60,722 nucleotides of DNA, taken from an uncultured Anaerolineae bacterium (lineage in GTDB: Bacteria > Chloroflexota > Anaerolineae > Anaerolineales > Villigracilaceae). The position numbers and the translations under genes are program-made. Positions 36,264 to 44,916 of the stretch are shown piece after piece. Every line of letters begins with the position of its first letter. The stretch's first letter is position 1. Under the pieces are notes generated by a model. The model was not told where the DNA came from. It made no database searches and saw only the letters and a list, made by a program, of their open reading frames with translations. The stretch is from positions 1-60,722 of the forward strand of contig CAIJPN010000012.1 in NCBI GenBank assembly GCA_903822545.1, given 5' to 3'.

Positions 36264-36477
36264 ATGCAGATGGCAGACGGATTAACAATTCGCGCCGCAC
36301 AATCCAAATTGAAACTACCAAGAAGCAAGGGAGCCAAGATTCACCGCAAATTTTGTTTTTAGGTGTCTTGTGCTATCCTTGCCAACTTGGCGGTAAAAAA
36401 GCCGGCTTTAAGAAAATCTTGCTTTTAGCGTAGAATAAGAAAAACTGACATTTTTCCCTTTTCCCTGGAGCAACCTT

Positions 36478-37893
36478 GTGATTTTCTCCAAAAACCCCCG
36501 CCCTGAATCTTTGAAAGCCCTGGCCGATGCATCCCCCAACCCTTTTTGGCTGGAACATTCCTCCAAACCCCAGGCGGCCCCGGCGCTGGAAAAATCCATC
36601 GATACCGAGCTGCTGGTGGTGGGCGGCGGTTATACCGGGCTGTGGACGGCGCTGCTCGCCGCGGAGCAGAATCCGGGCCGGGATGTGGTGCTGATCGAAG
36701 GCGGGGAGAGCGCCAGCGGCGCCAGCGGGCGCAATGGCGGGTTTGTGGCCTCGTCACTCACGCATGGCTTCCACAATGGCCTCCAGCGCTGGCCGGGGGA
36801 ACTTAATCAACTGATTGCGCTCGGCCACAAGAACCTGGAAGGTATTGAAGACACCATCCGGCGCTATGAGATTGATTGCGATTACATCCGCTCGGGAGAA
36901 ATGACAGTGGCGGTGGAACCGTATCAGGTGGAGGAGATGCGCGGGGTGGTGGATGAAGCCCGGGCGCACGGGGAAATGACGGAGTTTTGGGACAAAGAAC
37001 GGGTGCAGGCAGATGTCCACTCACCGGCTTACCTGGGGGCGTTGTTTGACCCAAATGTGGGCATGGTTGACCCGGCCCGGCTGGCCTGGGGGCTGCGGCG
37101 GGCCTGTCTCCAGCGTGGAATCCGCATTTTTGAAATGACAAAGGCCACAGGGCTGGAAGAGTCGCGCGCGGGAATCACCGTCAGCACTGAAAAAGGCCAA
37201 ATCCGCGCCCAAAAAGTGGCGCTGGCCACCAATGCTTTCCCGCCGCTGCTCAAACGGCTCTCGTATTACATTGTGCCGGTCTATGATTATGCCCTGATGA
37301 CCGAGCCGGTGACCCCGGCCCAGCGCGAGTCGATTGGCTGGCAGGCGCGCCAGGGCATCGGCGATGCGGCCAACCAGTTCCACTACTATCACATGAGCGC
37401 GGACGGGCGCATTTTGTGGGGCGGTTACGATGCGATTTATCACTGGAACAACGGTTTTGGGCCGCAGTTTGAGACGGATGAGGGCGCGTTTGGGCGGCTG
37501 GCTGAGCATTTCTTCCAGGTTTTCCCGCAGTTGGATGGGCTGCGTTTTACCCATGCTTGGGGCGGCGCCATCGATACCTGTTCGCGCTTCAGCGCTTTTT
37601 GGGGATCGCTGCATGGCGGGCGCACGGCTTATTCGGTCGGGTTTACTGGGTTGGGTGTCGGCGCTTCGAGATTTGGCGCGCTGGTGATGCTGGACCTGCT
37701 CGACGGCAAATCCACCGAACGCACCGCCCTGGAAATGGTTCGCACCAAACCGACTCCCTTCCCGCCCGAGCCGCTGCGCTCGATTGGCATCAACCTGAGC
37801 CGCTGGTCGCTCGATCAGGCCGACCAAAACCAGGGCCGCCGCAACCTGTGGCTGAAGGTGATGGATGCTTTGGGCCTGGGCTTTGATTCGTAG
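36478..37893 (+). CDS. FAD-dependent oxidoreductase, DAO/PuuB-like
   Basis: 471 aa with a GTG start at 36478, preceded by CTGGAG. The FAD motif is LLVVGGGYTGLWTA (about 44-57), followed by ESASGASGRNGGF. These and FTHAWGGAID with GFTGLGVGASRFG are typical of gamma-glutamylputrescine oxidase-like and related amine-oxidising DAO enzymes. It is likely cytoplasmic and oxidises a secondary or primary amine. It is a paralogue of the enzyme at 22208, from a different subgroup. Function beyond the class is not assigned. Confidence 0.88.
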   Translation: MIFSKNPRPESLKALADASPNPFWLEHSSKPQAAPALEKSIDTELLVVGGGYTGLWTALLAAEQNPGRDVVLIEGGESASGASGRNGGFVASSLTHGFHNGLQRWPGELNQLIALGHKNLEGIEDTIRRYEIDCDYIRSGEMTVAVEPYQVEEMRGVVDEARAHGEMTEFWDKERVQADVHSPAYLGALFDPNVGMVDPARLAWGLRRACLQRGIRIFEMTKATGLEESRAGITVSTEKGQIRAQKVALATNAFPPLLKRLSYYIVPVYDYALMTEPVTPAQRESIGWQARQGIGDAANQFHYYHMSADGRILWGGYDAIYHWNNGFGPQFETDEGAFGRLAEHFFQVFPQLDGLRFTHAWGGAIDTCSRFSAFWGSLHGGRTAYSVGFTGLGVGASRFGALVMLDLLDGKSTERTALEMVRTKPTPFPPEPLRSIGINLSRWSLDQADQNQGRRNLWLKVMDALGLGFDS

Positions 37894-37910
37894 TTTTTCT
37901 CGAAATCCAT

Positions 37911-37983
37911 CCACGAATTCACCACGAATAAACGAATCAAGGCCGCCCCATTCGTGAATTTGTGAAAATTTGTAAGGGCGGCC
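37911..37983. repeat. CCACGAATTCAC inverted repeat
   Basis: CACGAATTCAC (left) and GTGAATTTGTG (37954-37964) pair imperfectly. GGCCGCCC/GGGCGGCC (37941-37948/37976-37983) forms a perfect second stem. It is a composite palindrome without a gene. The stretch 37894-38146 otherwise shows only repeat-like sequence. Confidence 0.55.
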
Positions 37984-38106
37984 CTTCATGGCTCAAAATG
38001 GCGAAATTTTGCAAAGAATTCTGGCATAAAACCAAGATTTTCCGCGCTGGACGAGTCGCCCCTACCCATCACCACATTAAAAATGGGAGAGCCGCCATAT
38101 AAAACC

Positions 38107-38126
38107 CCAAAGTCAGGAGACTTTGG
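38107..38126. repeat. CCAAAGTC palindrome (copy 2)
   Basis: The perfect stem CCAAAGTC/GACTTTGG with loop AGGA is the exact reverse orientation of the copy at 21005-21024. It lies 20 bases upstream of the next ATG and may affect translation. Confidence 0.7.
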
Positions 38127-38146
38127 AATCCGGTAAAGGAATTCCT

Positions 38147-38902
38147 ATGAAAAACTTCTTTCTTTTTTCATCTCTCATTTTGTTAATTCTTTCCTCCTGC
38201 ACACTTCCCGCAGCGGAACAGGCCCCCGCCGCCGCCCCAACAACTTCTGGGCAACTGGAAACGATGGTGGCCGCCACTTTTGCCGCGCTGACGCCGACCG
38301 CTGCCCCCGCGACTGAGACCGCAACACCGCTGCCGCCCAGCCCCACGCTGGTGCTGCCTACGGCCTCCGTAACCCCCACATTTTCCACGCCGGTGCTGCT
38401 GGTCAGCGCAGATACGAACTGTCGAAGTGGGCCGGGGCAGAGCTACCCGGTGCTGGTGGTGCTGAAAGAGAAAACCCAGGTTGAAGTGACGGGCAGGTAC
38501 CAGAACAACAGCTATTGGATTGTCAAAATGCCCAATGGCAGCGGCGAATGCTGGATGTGGGGCGAATTTGCCACACCCAGCGGCAGCGTGGCCTCGATGC
38601 CAGAAATGACGCCTCCGCCGACCTCCACACCCGCGCCGCCCGCCCCTCCGCGCGGATTGAGCTACTCGTTCACCTGTTCTTTCTCAGATGTCACCGTCAA
38701 CTTAACCTGGACGGATGTTGCCATCGACGAGCAGGGCTACAAGATTTTCCGTAATGGTGAGCAGGTGGTGGATTTACCCGCCCAATCTGTGGGGTATACC
38801 GATGTGGCGGTGGCTTCATCTGGTTCGGCTTTTACCTACAATGTCCTGGCCTACAATGCCGCCGGGACGGGTGAAGCCTCCATCAGCTTCAGTTGCCCGT
38901 AA
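38147..38902 (+). CDS. SH3b / fibronectin-III-like lipoprotein
   Basis: 251 aa from the ATG at 38147, with AAAGGA upstream. The signal peptide ends in a lipobox-like ILSSC (Cys18). A Pro/Ala/Thr tether leads to a bacterial SH3 domain (about 85-150, core TNCRSGPGQSYPVLVVLKEK), which often binds cell-wall peptides. Residues 165-251 are a fibronectin-type-III-like beta-sandwich (YKIFRNGEQV, AFTYNVLAYNAAG). It should be anchored outside the membrane. It is a single-gene unit. Confidence 0.82.
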   Translation: MKNFFLFSSLILLILSSCTLPAAEQAPAAAPTTSGQLETMVAATFAALTPTAAPATETATPLPPSPTLVLPTASVTPTFSTPVLLVSADTNCRSGPGQSYPVLVVLKEKTQVEVTGRYQNNSYWIVKMPNGSGECWMWGEFATPSGSVASMPEMTPPPTSTPAPPAPPRGLSYSFTCSFSDVTVNLTWTDVAIDEQGYKIFRNGEQVVDLPAQSVGYTDVAVASSGSAFTYNVLAYNAAGTGEASISFSCP

Positions 38903-38977
38903 CCCTTCTTCTCCCGCCAAAAGGGCTGGGAGGCAGGAAACACGTCTAATATTGCGCCAGTTTGGGCAGTTAAGTTA

Positions 38978-39015
38978 AAAACCAGCGCCCGGTCTCATGA
39001 CCGGGCGCTGGTTTT
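38978..39015. terminator. Bidirectional terminator
   Basis: Perfect 16-bp stem (38978-38993/39000-39015), AAAACC on the left and GGTTTT on the right, with a 6-base loop. It serves both the lipoprotein gene and the diguanylate cyclase gene, whose stop codon overlaps the right arm. Confidence 0.85.
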
Positions 39016-41014
39016 AATTCGGATGACCTGCCCATACCACCACGCGGTTGCGTCCGTGGTTTTTAGCAATGTACAGGGCTTCGTCCGCTTTGCTAATGAT
39101 ATCAGTGTAATTTGTCCCGTGGACGGGATAACTTGCTACGCCAATAGAGATGGTGATTTTGGTTCTCACCTGTGCGGGTGGCATGGAATTGGCAAATAAA
39201 AGCCGGAGTTCCTCGGCGCGCTGGGCTGCCATTTCGGGTTCTGCGCCGGGCATCAGCAGCAGGAATTCCTCCCCACCAAAACGGCAGGCGATATCGGCTT
39301 TGCGGGTGGTCTGGCGCAGTAAGGTGGCCAGCATTTCGAGACAGGCATCTCCGCTGAGATGCCCGTAATTGTCGTTGATGGATTTGAAGTGGTCGATGTC
39401 GATCATCACGATGCTGAGCGGCTGCTGGTTGCGGCGCGCGCGTTCAAATTCGCGCTCAATAGTTTCGTTTAAGAATCGCCGGTTGTACAGTCCCGTCAGT
39501 GGGTCGCGGATGGCCTGTTCGCGCAGTTCAGATTCCAGCCCGGCGATTTTCTCAAGGCGGGCTTCCAACTCGCGGTTGAGCATCCGCAGCTTGGATTCTG
39601 ATTCGCGCAGGGCGGTTTCAGCTTCCTTTTGGGCTGAGATATCTTCCTTGATGGCCACAAAGTTGATAATTTGCCCCTCCCGATCTTTTACCGGGGCGAT
39701 GACAGCCAGCTCCCAATATAATTCACCGTTTTTCTTTTTGTTCAGGAATTCCCCGCGCCAGGTGCGCCCAGTCATGATCGTGTTCCACATATCTTCGTAC
39801 ACTTCGCGCGATGTTTGGCCCGATTGGACGATACGCGGATTTGCCCCGCGCACTTCTTCCAGCGTGTACCCGGTCAGGTGGGTAAACTGCGGGTTGACGT
39901 ATTCGATATCGCCAGCCAGGTTGGTGATGACTACGGATGTGGGGCTTTGTTCTACGCCCTGGGTCAGTTGCAGCAAGCGCAGCTCTTCCTTTTTCCGCTC
40001 TGTCACATCGTAAATCATAATCAACCACCCGTTAAACTGCTCGTCTGTGTTTTTTAGCGGGATATTTTCAATCTCCAGGTAACTGGTCTCCCCGTCCTCG
40101 CCGCTGACCTGGATTTCCTGGTTGGGATTACCAGCCTGGAAGGCTTCTGCCTCGACCAGGTTGAGCGCGGGAAAGGCCTTTTTAATATCCTGCCCGATAA
40201 TTTGATGCGCCGCCGACAGGCTTTTTTTTGCTTTGAGGTTGGCATCCACAATGCGATTATGTTTGTCCAGCACAATCACCCCGGCGGGGATAATATCCAC
40301 CAGCGTGTTGCGTGCCAGCGGGACGAGTTCCAGCAGGCGATGTTGGAAGATGGCAAATGCCAGCGCCAGCCAGCTGAAAAAGAGCAAAAACGGAGCAAAG
40401 TTGAAATCCGGGATAGGTGAAACGCCCAGCGTGTATAAGATATTGACTCCGACTGGCAGCGCAAAAGCGATAATGATCAACACTGTCTGCCGGGATTTAA
40501 CCGGCCCGGCTCCTGGCAGCGAGCGCAGCAGCAAATACACGCTGTAAGACAGCAAAACGTTGGCATAAAATTGCGCCAGCCAGATAAATGGCCCGCTCTT
40601 CCAGCGCAAAACCGGCAGTTCGCCAATTTTTTCGATGTAGAAATCGTAGCGCAGGAGCTGGTGGCTGCCGCTCGTCCAAACCATCCCAACAGAGAGCACT
40701 GGAATGATGGTCAAGGCCAATAGTTTTTTGCGATCGATAACGGTGGGAAGTTCGAGATGTTCGATAACAAAAAAAAGCACCGGCAGGGCGATGAAAATGT
40801 TGACACTGAAGCGGATGCTCATCCACATGATTTTTTCATTCAGATTTTCACTGGATAAATCCATGGCATAGGTAAACATCCAGGTAAAACAAATAACTGC
40901 TATGATAATCAGCGGTTTGCCGACCGCTTCCTGGCGTCTGCCCCAAATATAAATCCCCAGCATGGCCTGAAGCAGGGATGATGCTAACAAGAAGGTGACA
41001 ATAAATTCTTGCAT
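39014..41014 (-). CDS. 7TM-PAS-PAS-GGDEF diguanylate cyclase
   Basis: 666 aa from the ATG at 41014; a start at 41059 would add 15 residues. The first 215 residues hold seven hydrophobic helices of the sensor-kinase 7TM input type. Two PAS domains follow (about 225-345 and 350-465, with a PAC-like end DVTERKKEE), then a short coiled coil and a GGDEF domain with the active motif RFGGEEF. The inhibitory I-site RKAD lies exactly five residues before GGEEF, so product inhibition is expected. It should make cyclic di-GMP in response to an unknown membrane signal. The last gene product of this strand here; no phosphodiesterase is nearby. Confidence 0.9.
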   Translation of the reverse strand: MQEFIVTFLLASSLLQAMLGIYIWGRRQEAVGKPLIIIAVICFTWMFTYAMDLSSENLNEKIMWMSIRFSVNIFIALPVLFFVIEHLELPTVIDRKKLLALTIIPVLSVGMVWTSGSHQLLRYDFYIEKIGELPVLRWKSGPFIWLAQFYANVLLSYSVYLLLRSLPGAGPVKSRQTVLIIIAFALPVGVNILYTLGVSPIPDFNFAPFLLFFSWLALAFAIFQHRLLELVPLARNTLVDIIPAGVIVLDKHNRIVDANLKAKKSLSAAHQIIGQDIKKAFPALNLVEAEAFQAGNPNQEIQVSGEDGETSYLEIENIPLKNTDEQFNGWLIMIYDVTERKKEELRLLQLTQGVEQSPTSVVITNLAGDIEYVNPQFTHLTGYTLEEVRGANPRIVQSGQTSREVYEDMWNTIMTGRTWRGEFLNKKKNGELYWELAVIAPVKDREGQIINFVAIKEDISAQKEAETALRESESKLRMLNRELEARLEKIAGLESELREQAIRDPLTGLYNRRFLNETIEREFERARRNQQPLSIVMIDIDHFKSINDNYGHLSGDACLEMLATLLRQTTRKADIACRFGGEEFLLLMPGAEPEMAAQRAEELRLLFANSMPPAQVRTKITISIGVASYPVHGTNYTDIISKADEALYIAKNHGRNRVVVWAGHPN

Positions 41015-41089
41015 AAGATTATTTTTCCAATAAATCTCTGATCCACAAATATTGGACAACCCTAATGTGGCAATGTTGGCAAAAATGGT

Positions 41090-41470
41090 TCAGGTTGGTT
41101 TAAATTCCACTTGCAAGACGGTATATTGATTTCCTTGCTCACGCAGCCTGGCTTCGTATGTTTCTACCATACTGCCATACTTTTCCAGCAGCAATTCACG
41201 AACGTGCGCAAAAATGGCTTCATCGCTGGTTTCATGGGCAATTGCCGGCATCCACGTTCCCAGTGGCTCGCCGGCCACCCCGCAAGGCATAAGATTGACC
41301 CGCGGATTGGCGCGAACACGCTTGACTTTACCGGAATTTGCGGCTGTGCGGATGTAGATAACCTCCCCATCCTGCACAAACCAGACGGGGCTTGGCATAG
41401 CCTGTCCGTTTTTGCGGAAGGTTTCAAGATTTAGGTATTTTTGGTTTTCGAAAGGTTTAAGCATATCCAT
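41090..41470 (-). CDS. PPOX-class (flavin/F420-dependent) oxidoreductase
   Basis: 126 aa. The split-barrel pattern (KYLNLETFRKNGQAMPSPVWF, split, then IYIRTAANSGKVKRVRANPRVNL) is that of the PPOX class F420-dependent or flavin reductase family. In these proteins the strands bind the cofactor phosphate. No RBS is clear; the start lies three bases after the helicase stop, so translation is likely coupled. A start at 41464 is possible. Confidence 0.85.
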   Translation of the reverse strand: MDMLKPFENQKYLNLETFRKNGQAMPSPVWFVQDGEVIYIRTAANSGKVKRVRANPRVNLMPCGVAGEPLGTWMPAIAHETSDEAIFAHVRELLLEKYGSMVETYEARLREQGNQYTVLQVEFKPT

Positions 41471-41473
41471 AAT

Positions 41474-43825
41474 TCATCCTGAAAGTGCCTGGAAGGCCAG
41501 GCACGGCAGCGCCTCGCCTTTGCGGCCCGTATTCCACGTCAGCACCAGTTCGCGCCGCGCGCGCGTAATGGCTACGTACAACAGCCGCAGTCGCTCGCGC
41601 ACATAATCGACACGCGCGCGCTGGCTTTCGCCCCCCTCTTCATACCAATCATACTCGCTGTTTGAGAACAACGCCTTCAACTGGCCCAACGCCTCGGCCT
41701 CCAGGTTCAGGTTATTTTTCACAAACCACTTTTCCGAAATATATGTATCTTTGCCGCCCAAAGATGGGAAATCGTAATTATTGAGCGACATCAAGTACAC
41801 GCGATCCCATTCCAGCCCCTTGGCCTTGTGCATCGTCGTTACCACCACCTTGCCGCGGTGACTGTTGGGGTCAAACCCTGAATCGTCCGCTGAAAAGCCG
41901 ATAAACTTGCGTTCGTTTTTGGCAATCACCACCAGTTCAGCGGTCAGTTCGGGCAGCCGCCAATCTGGGTGCGTGTCGGCGGCCTGGCGCAGCACCAGCG
42001 CCAGTTTGTGCGCCAGCGCCAGTTCGGCAGGCTCGCCAAAAATATCCTGCGCCAGCGTCAGCACCAGCTGGTCAATTGGCAGCGTCACACCAGCCAGCCA
42101 GCGGCGCACGTTTTCGCGGAAATTGCCCAATTCATCCAGGATGAAGTTTTCAGATTCCCCTCTCCCGCCGGGAGAGGGGTTAGGGGTGAGGGCCTGCTCT
42201 CCTCTATTGGGCGACCCCCTATCGGGGGCAGGTGGGTTAGGGGTGAGAGCCGCCCTGACGCTTGCCAGCCAATCCCGATCTTCCGTCGGCGCGATAAAAT
42301 CTTCCACCGCCCCCAGCTTGCGCAACACCCCATACACCTGCTCAAACGGATGTTTTTCCGCCGCGCCCGCGCCGCTGGCATCTTCAATGGCCTTTTTACC
42401 CGTCCCGAAGATTTCGCGCCGCCAGACCTGGTAGACCTTTGCCAGTTTGGCTGAACTCTGCGGGTCAGCCAGGAAGCCCAGCACCAGCCCCAACGACCCA
42501 GCTACCGCGCGTGTATTGGATGTGCTCGACAGGAATTCCACCGTTTCGATGTTACGCTTTTTGAGTGCATCGATCACTTCGGTGCCGCGTGTGTTGCGTG
42601 GTACCAGCACCGCCACCGTCCAGTTGGCGTGTTCTGGCAGCCATTTTTCGATGGAATTGACCACCGCGTTGGTTTCTTCTTCGGGAGAAAACTTTGTTCG
42701 GACAAAGTTGATGCCCATCGGGTTATCTTCCGGGTTGGGCTGCGGGTCGCCTTCTGGCGCGGGGGTAATATAGGGCGGCTCCAGCGCCGAGCGGATTTCT
42801 GGGATTGGATGATCTTTCATCGTCCAATCGATCAGCCGGTTTGCCAGGCCGATGATGGCGGGCTGGCTGCGCCCCGATTCGGGCATATCCACATGCCGGT
42901 TCTCGCGGATGAATCGCCGCAGCAGTTCGGGCGAAGCGGTGGTGAATGTTTCAAAAATGGCCTGGTTAGGGTCACCAACGCGCACCCAGCCGCGCCCGGC
43001 GCGGTTGGCGGGGTCTGGCGGGGCGATCAGGCCAAGGATTTTTTCTTGCAGCTGGCTCGAATCCTGGGCTTCATCTTCCAAAATGTACGGGTAGCGGTAG
43101 CGCAGGCGTTCGAGAAATTCCTCGTCGCGCTCGAGCAGATCCAGCGAGAGCCGGATCAGATCATCAAAATCGACTGCGCCGCGATAAGCAAGCGCACGTT
43201 GATAATCAGCGTAGATGGCGCAGCCCATCTCGGCCAGTAAGACCGGCCCCGGGGCGGCATCGATCCGGGCGCGAATCTGTTCGGGGCTGAGCCGCCGATC
43301 TTTTGCCGAGCGGATAAATGCCAGGGCCAGGCTGGTCGCCATTTCGGGCAGGTCATTCTGCTCGACGCGGCGGCGCTGGTAATCGTCCAGGTCTGCTCTC
43401 AGGTAGGAATCCATCAAATCTGCATGGGAAGCCAGCCAGGCTCGCACCGACTCACGCCGGATGGAATCGGCTTCGCGCTCATCTACGATTTGGAAGCGCT
43501 CCTCCAGCCCCACGCGCCCCGGTTTCTCGCGGACGATGTCGTGCGCCAGGCCGTGCAGGGTGCGCACGCGGTAGCCCAGGTGCGGGATCAGCCCCTTTTG
43601 CTGGATAAAGCTGCCGATGCGATGGGCAAAATTATCCACAGCCGAGTTGACCAGGGTGACGATCAGCACTTCCTGATCGGCGGCCAGTTCTCCGTTGGTG
43701 ATGATTTGCGCGGCCAGGGCGCTGAGTGTGAAGGTTTTTCCCGCACCTGGTACTGCGGCAATACCCAACCGCCCGCCACGGTAGGCGAGGATTTTCTTTT
43801 GAGATGGGCGCGGGGTGAAGTTCAT
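41474..43825 (-). CDS. UvrD/Rep-type superfamily 1 helicase with repeat-derived insertion
   Basis: 783 aa. Walker A is AAVPGAGKT (about 23-31), motif Ia follows, motif II is DEAQDSS, motif III is VGDPNQAIF, motif V/VI regions are TTMHKAKGLEWD and LLYVAITRARREL. It should be a 3'-5' DNA helicase/translocase. Residues about 524-556 are encoded by the palindromic element at 42157-42249 and read as two related phrases, LTPNPPAPDRG and LTPNPSPGGRG. The frame is kept. No ribosome-binding site is evident at the ATG. It is followed 3 bases later by the PPOX gene. Confidence 0.92.
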   Translation of the reverse strand: MNFTPRPSQKKILAYRGGRLGIAAVPGAGKTFTLSALAAQIITNGELAADQEVLIVTLVNSAVDNFAHRIGSFIQQKGLIPHLGYRVRTLHGLAHDIVREKPGRVGLEERFQIVDEREADSIRRESVRAWLASHADLMDSYLRADLDDYQRRRVEQNDLPEMATSLALAFIRSAKDRRLSPEQIRARIDAAPGPVLLAEMGCAIYADYQRALAYRGAVDFDDLIRLSLDLLERDEEFLERLRYRYPYILEDEAQDSSQLQEKILGLIAPPDPANRAGRGWVRVGDPNQAIFETFTTASPELLRRFIRENRHVDMPESGRSQPAIIGLANRLIDWTMKDHPIPEIRSALEPPYITPAPEGDPQPNPEDNPMGINFVRTKFSPEEETNAVVNSIEKWLPEHANWTVAVLVPRNTRGTEVIDALKKRNIETVEFLSSTSNTRAVAGSLGLVLGFLADPQSSAKLAKVYQVWRREIFGTGKKAIEDASGAGAAEKHPFEQVYGVLRKLGAVEDFIAPTEDRDWLASVRAALTPNPPAPDRGSPNRGEQALTPNPSPGGRGESENFILDELGNFRENVRRWLAGVTLPIDQLVLTLAQDIFGEPAELALAHKLALVLRQAADTHPDWRLPELTAELVVIAKNERKFIGFSADDSGFDPNSHRGKVVVTTMHKAKGLEWDRVYLMSLNNYDFPSLGGKDTYISEKWFVKNNLNLEAEALGQLKALFSNSEYDWYEEGGESQRARVDYVRERLRLLYVAITRARRELVLTWNTGRKGEALPCLAFQALSG
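42157..42249. repeat. Palindromic element inserted in frame in the helicase gene
   Basis: CCCCTCTCCC/GGGAGAGGGG (42157-42166/42170-42179) is followed by a second hairpin CCCCC/GGGGG (42215-42219/42224-42228). The phrase TTAGGGGTGAG occurs twice (about 42180 and 42238). The first hairpin matches the one at 54391-54413 almost base for base, and the family includes 29-105. Confidence 0.8.
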
Positions 43826-43834
43826 GTTTTTTGG

Positions 43835-44127
43835 TTACTGCTTCTTAATCTTATCAAATTCTGCCAGGCTATCGGCATTCATCATGAGCAGCGAAAGATT
43901 GCCGGTCTTTGCTTTTAACCCGATTGGGCTATATTCCAGTATATCCTCATATTTGATCACAATATCGGGCGGCAGAATGCGCTTTACTACGATAGTTTCT
44001 CTAACTGGGTCGCGGCAGTTCGGAAGACAAAATACAGGAACAGCCCGGCCCACACTGGCCAGAGATACAGCGCAAAGCGCATACTGCCGTTGTATTTTGG
44101 CTTAAACACAATCATCTCCTTTGGCAT
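43835..44127 (-). pseudogene. Frameshifted small membrane protein, PH-like
   Basis: From an ATG at 44127 one frame gives 46 aa with a hydrophobic helix (MRFALYLWPVWAGLFLYFVF) and stops at 43987. A second frame, overlapping it, continues with REtIVVKRILPPDIVIKYEDI-like sequence and LSLLMMNADSLAEFDKIKKQ to a stop at 43835. The two parts read as one small membrane protein with a PH-type beta-domain, broken by a one-base loss or a two-base gain between about 43990 and 44050. It could also be a sequencing error or a recoded gene. Confidence 0.5.
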
Positions 44128-44191
44128 ATCTTCCGTGTCCTTTGGGTGTTTTGACCGGGAAATGATACCTATTTTACCCCGTGCATGACAA

Positions 44192-44218
44192 TTAACATCA
44201 TGCTATACTTCTTATAAT
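44192..44218 (+). promoter_or_regulatory. Putative promoter of the second cNMP-binding gene
   Basis: TTAACA (44192-44197), a 15-bp spacer and a perfect TATAAT (44213-44218). A second -10-like TATACT lies at 44204-44209. Spacing is short, so confidence is modest. Confidence 0.45.
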
Positions 44219-44241
44219 CAACTTCCCAGGAGGCTCCCCCC

Positions 44242-44694
44242 ATGATTGACCCGGCATTATTTACAAGATTTCCCCTTTTCCAGGATATTTCCCCGGTTAT
44301 TCTGGAAAAAATAGCAGCCATCAGCCACGAGCATGTGCTTGCCAAAGGCGAAGCCGTTTTCCGTGAAGGCCAGACGGCCCAAAAACTGCATTTCCTGCTC
44401 AAAGGAAGCGTAGCCCTGAAAGTCTCCATCATGTCCAAGCCTGATAGCGTCACGGTATCGTTCGTAGCCAAAGCCTATGAATGCTTCGGTTGGTCTGGCT
44501 TGGTGCGTCCGCATCATTACACTGCCTCTGCATATTGTGATGAAGAAACCAGCATCCTGGAGATGGATGGCGAAGAACTGGTCAAAATCCTGTCTGCTAA
44601 CCCCGAAGCCGGGTACAAGGTCATGTCACGGATCGCGGAACTGGTATCGGACCGCCTGCGTAACAGCCGGCAAGCATTGCTCAAAACCTTATAG
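44242..44694 (+). CDS. Stand-alone cyclic-nucleotide-binding domain protein
   Basis: 150 aa. A CAP-type cNMP-binding domain (LFTRFPLFQDISPVILEKIA, split, and AKGEAVFREGQTAQKLHFLLKG, split) with a shortened phosphate-binding cassette (FGWSGLVRPHHYTASAY) that differs from the usual GELAL-R-AAT pattern. It may not bind cAMP in the standard way. There is no HTH. AGGAGG precedes the ATG. It appears monocistronic. Confidence 0.82.
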   Translation: MIDPALFTRFPLFQDISPVILEKIAAISHEHVLAKGEAVFREGQTAQKLHFLLKGSVALKVSIMSKPDSVTVSFVAKAYECFGWSGLVRPHHYTASAYCDEETSILEMDGEELVKILSANPEAGYKVMSRIAELVSDRLRNSRQALLKTL

Positions 44695-44704
44695 CAATCA
44701 CCCT

Positions 44705-44736
44705 GACAGGTCCGTCAACTATCTGGCGGGCCTGTC
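44705..44736 (+). terminator. Hairpin after the cNMP-binding gene
   Basis: GACAGGTCCG pairs with CGGGCCTGTC (44705-44714/44727-44736), with one G-T pair. No clear T-tract follows, so it may only partly terminate. The stretch 44737-44916 shows a few -10-like boxes and no gene. Confidence 0.4.
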
Positions 44737-44889
44737 CACTATATCCCACAAAACAACGCTTATTAATCTCATAATTCCAGACAAGGCTTTCGCAAAGATA
44801 TAGTGCGGATAGCCAGCCTGTCAGTATACTGGTTCGTAGCAGAAATTCCGCGAGAGTCCAGGTTTGGGTGTCAAAGAGTTATACGGGTG

Positions 44890-44898
44890 TGATATGAT
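44890..44898 (+). promoter_or_regulatory. Possible extended -10 for the histidine kinase gene
   Basis: TGATATGAT is an extended -10 (TGN before TATGAT, 44893-44898). No good -35 is present. An AAGGTG ribosome site follows before the ATG at 44917. Confidence 0.3.
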
Positions 44899-44916
44899 TT
44901 TAATAAGGTGACACCG

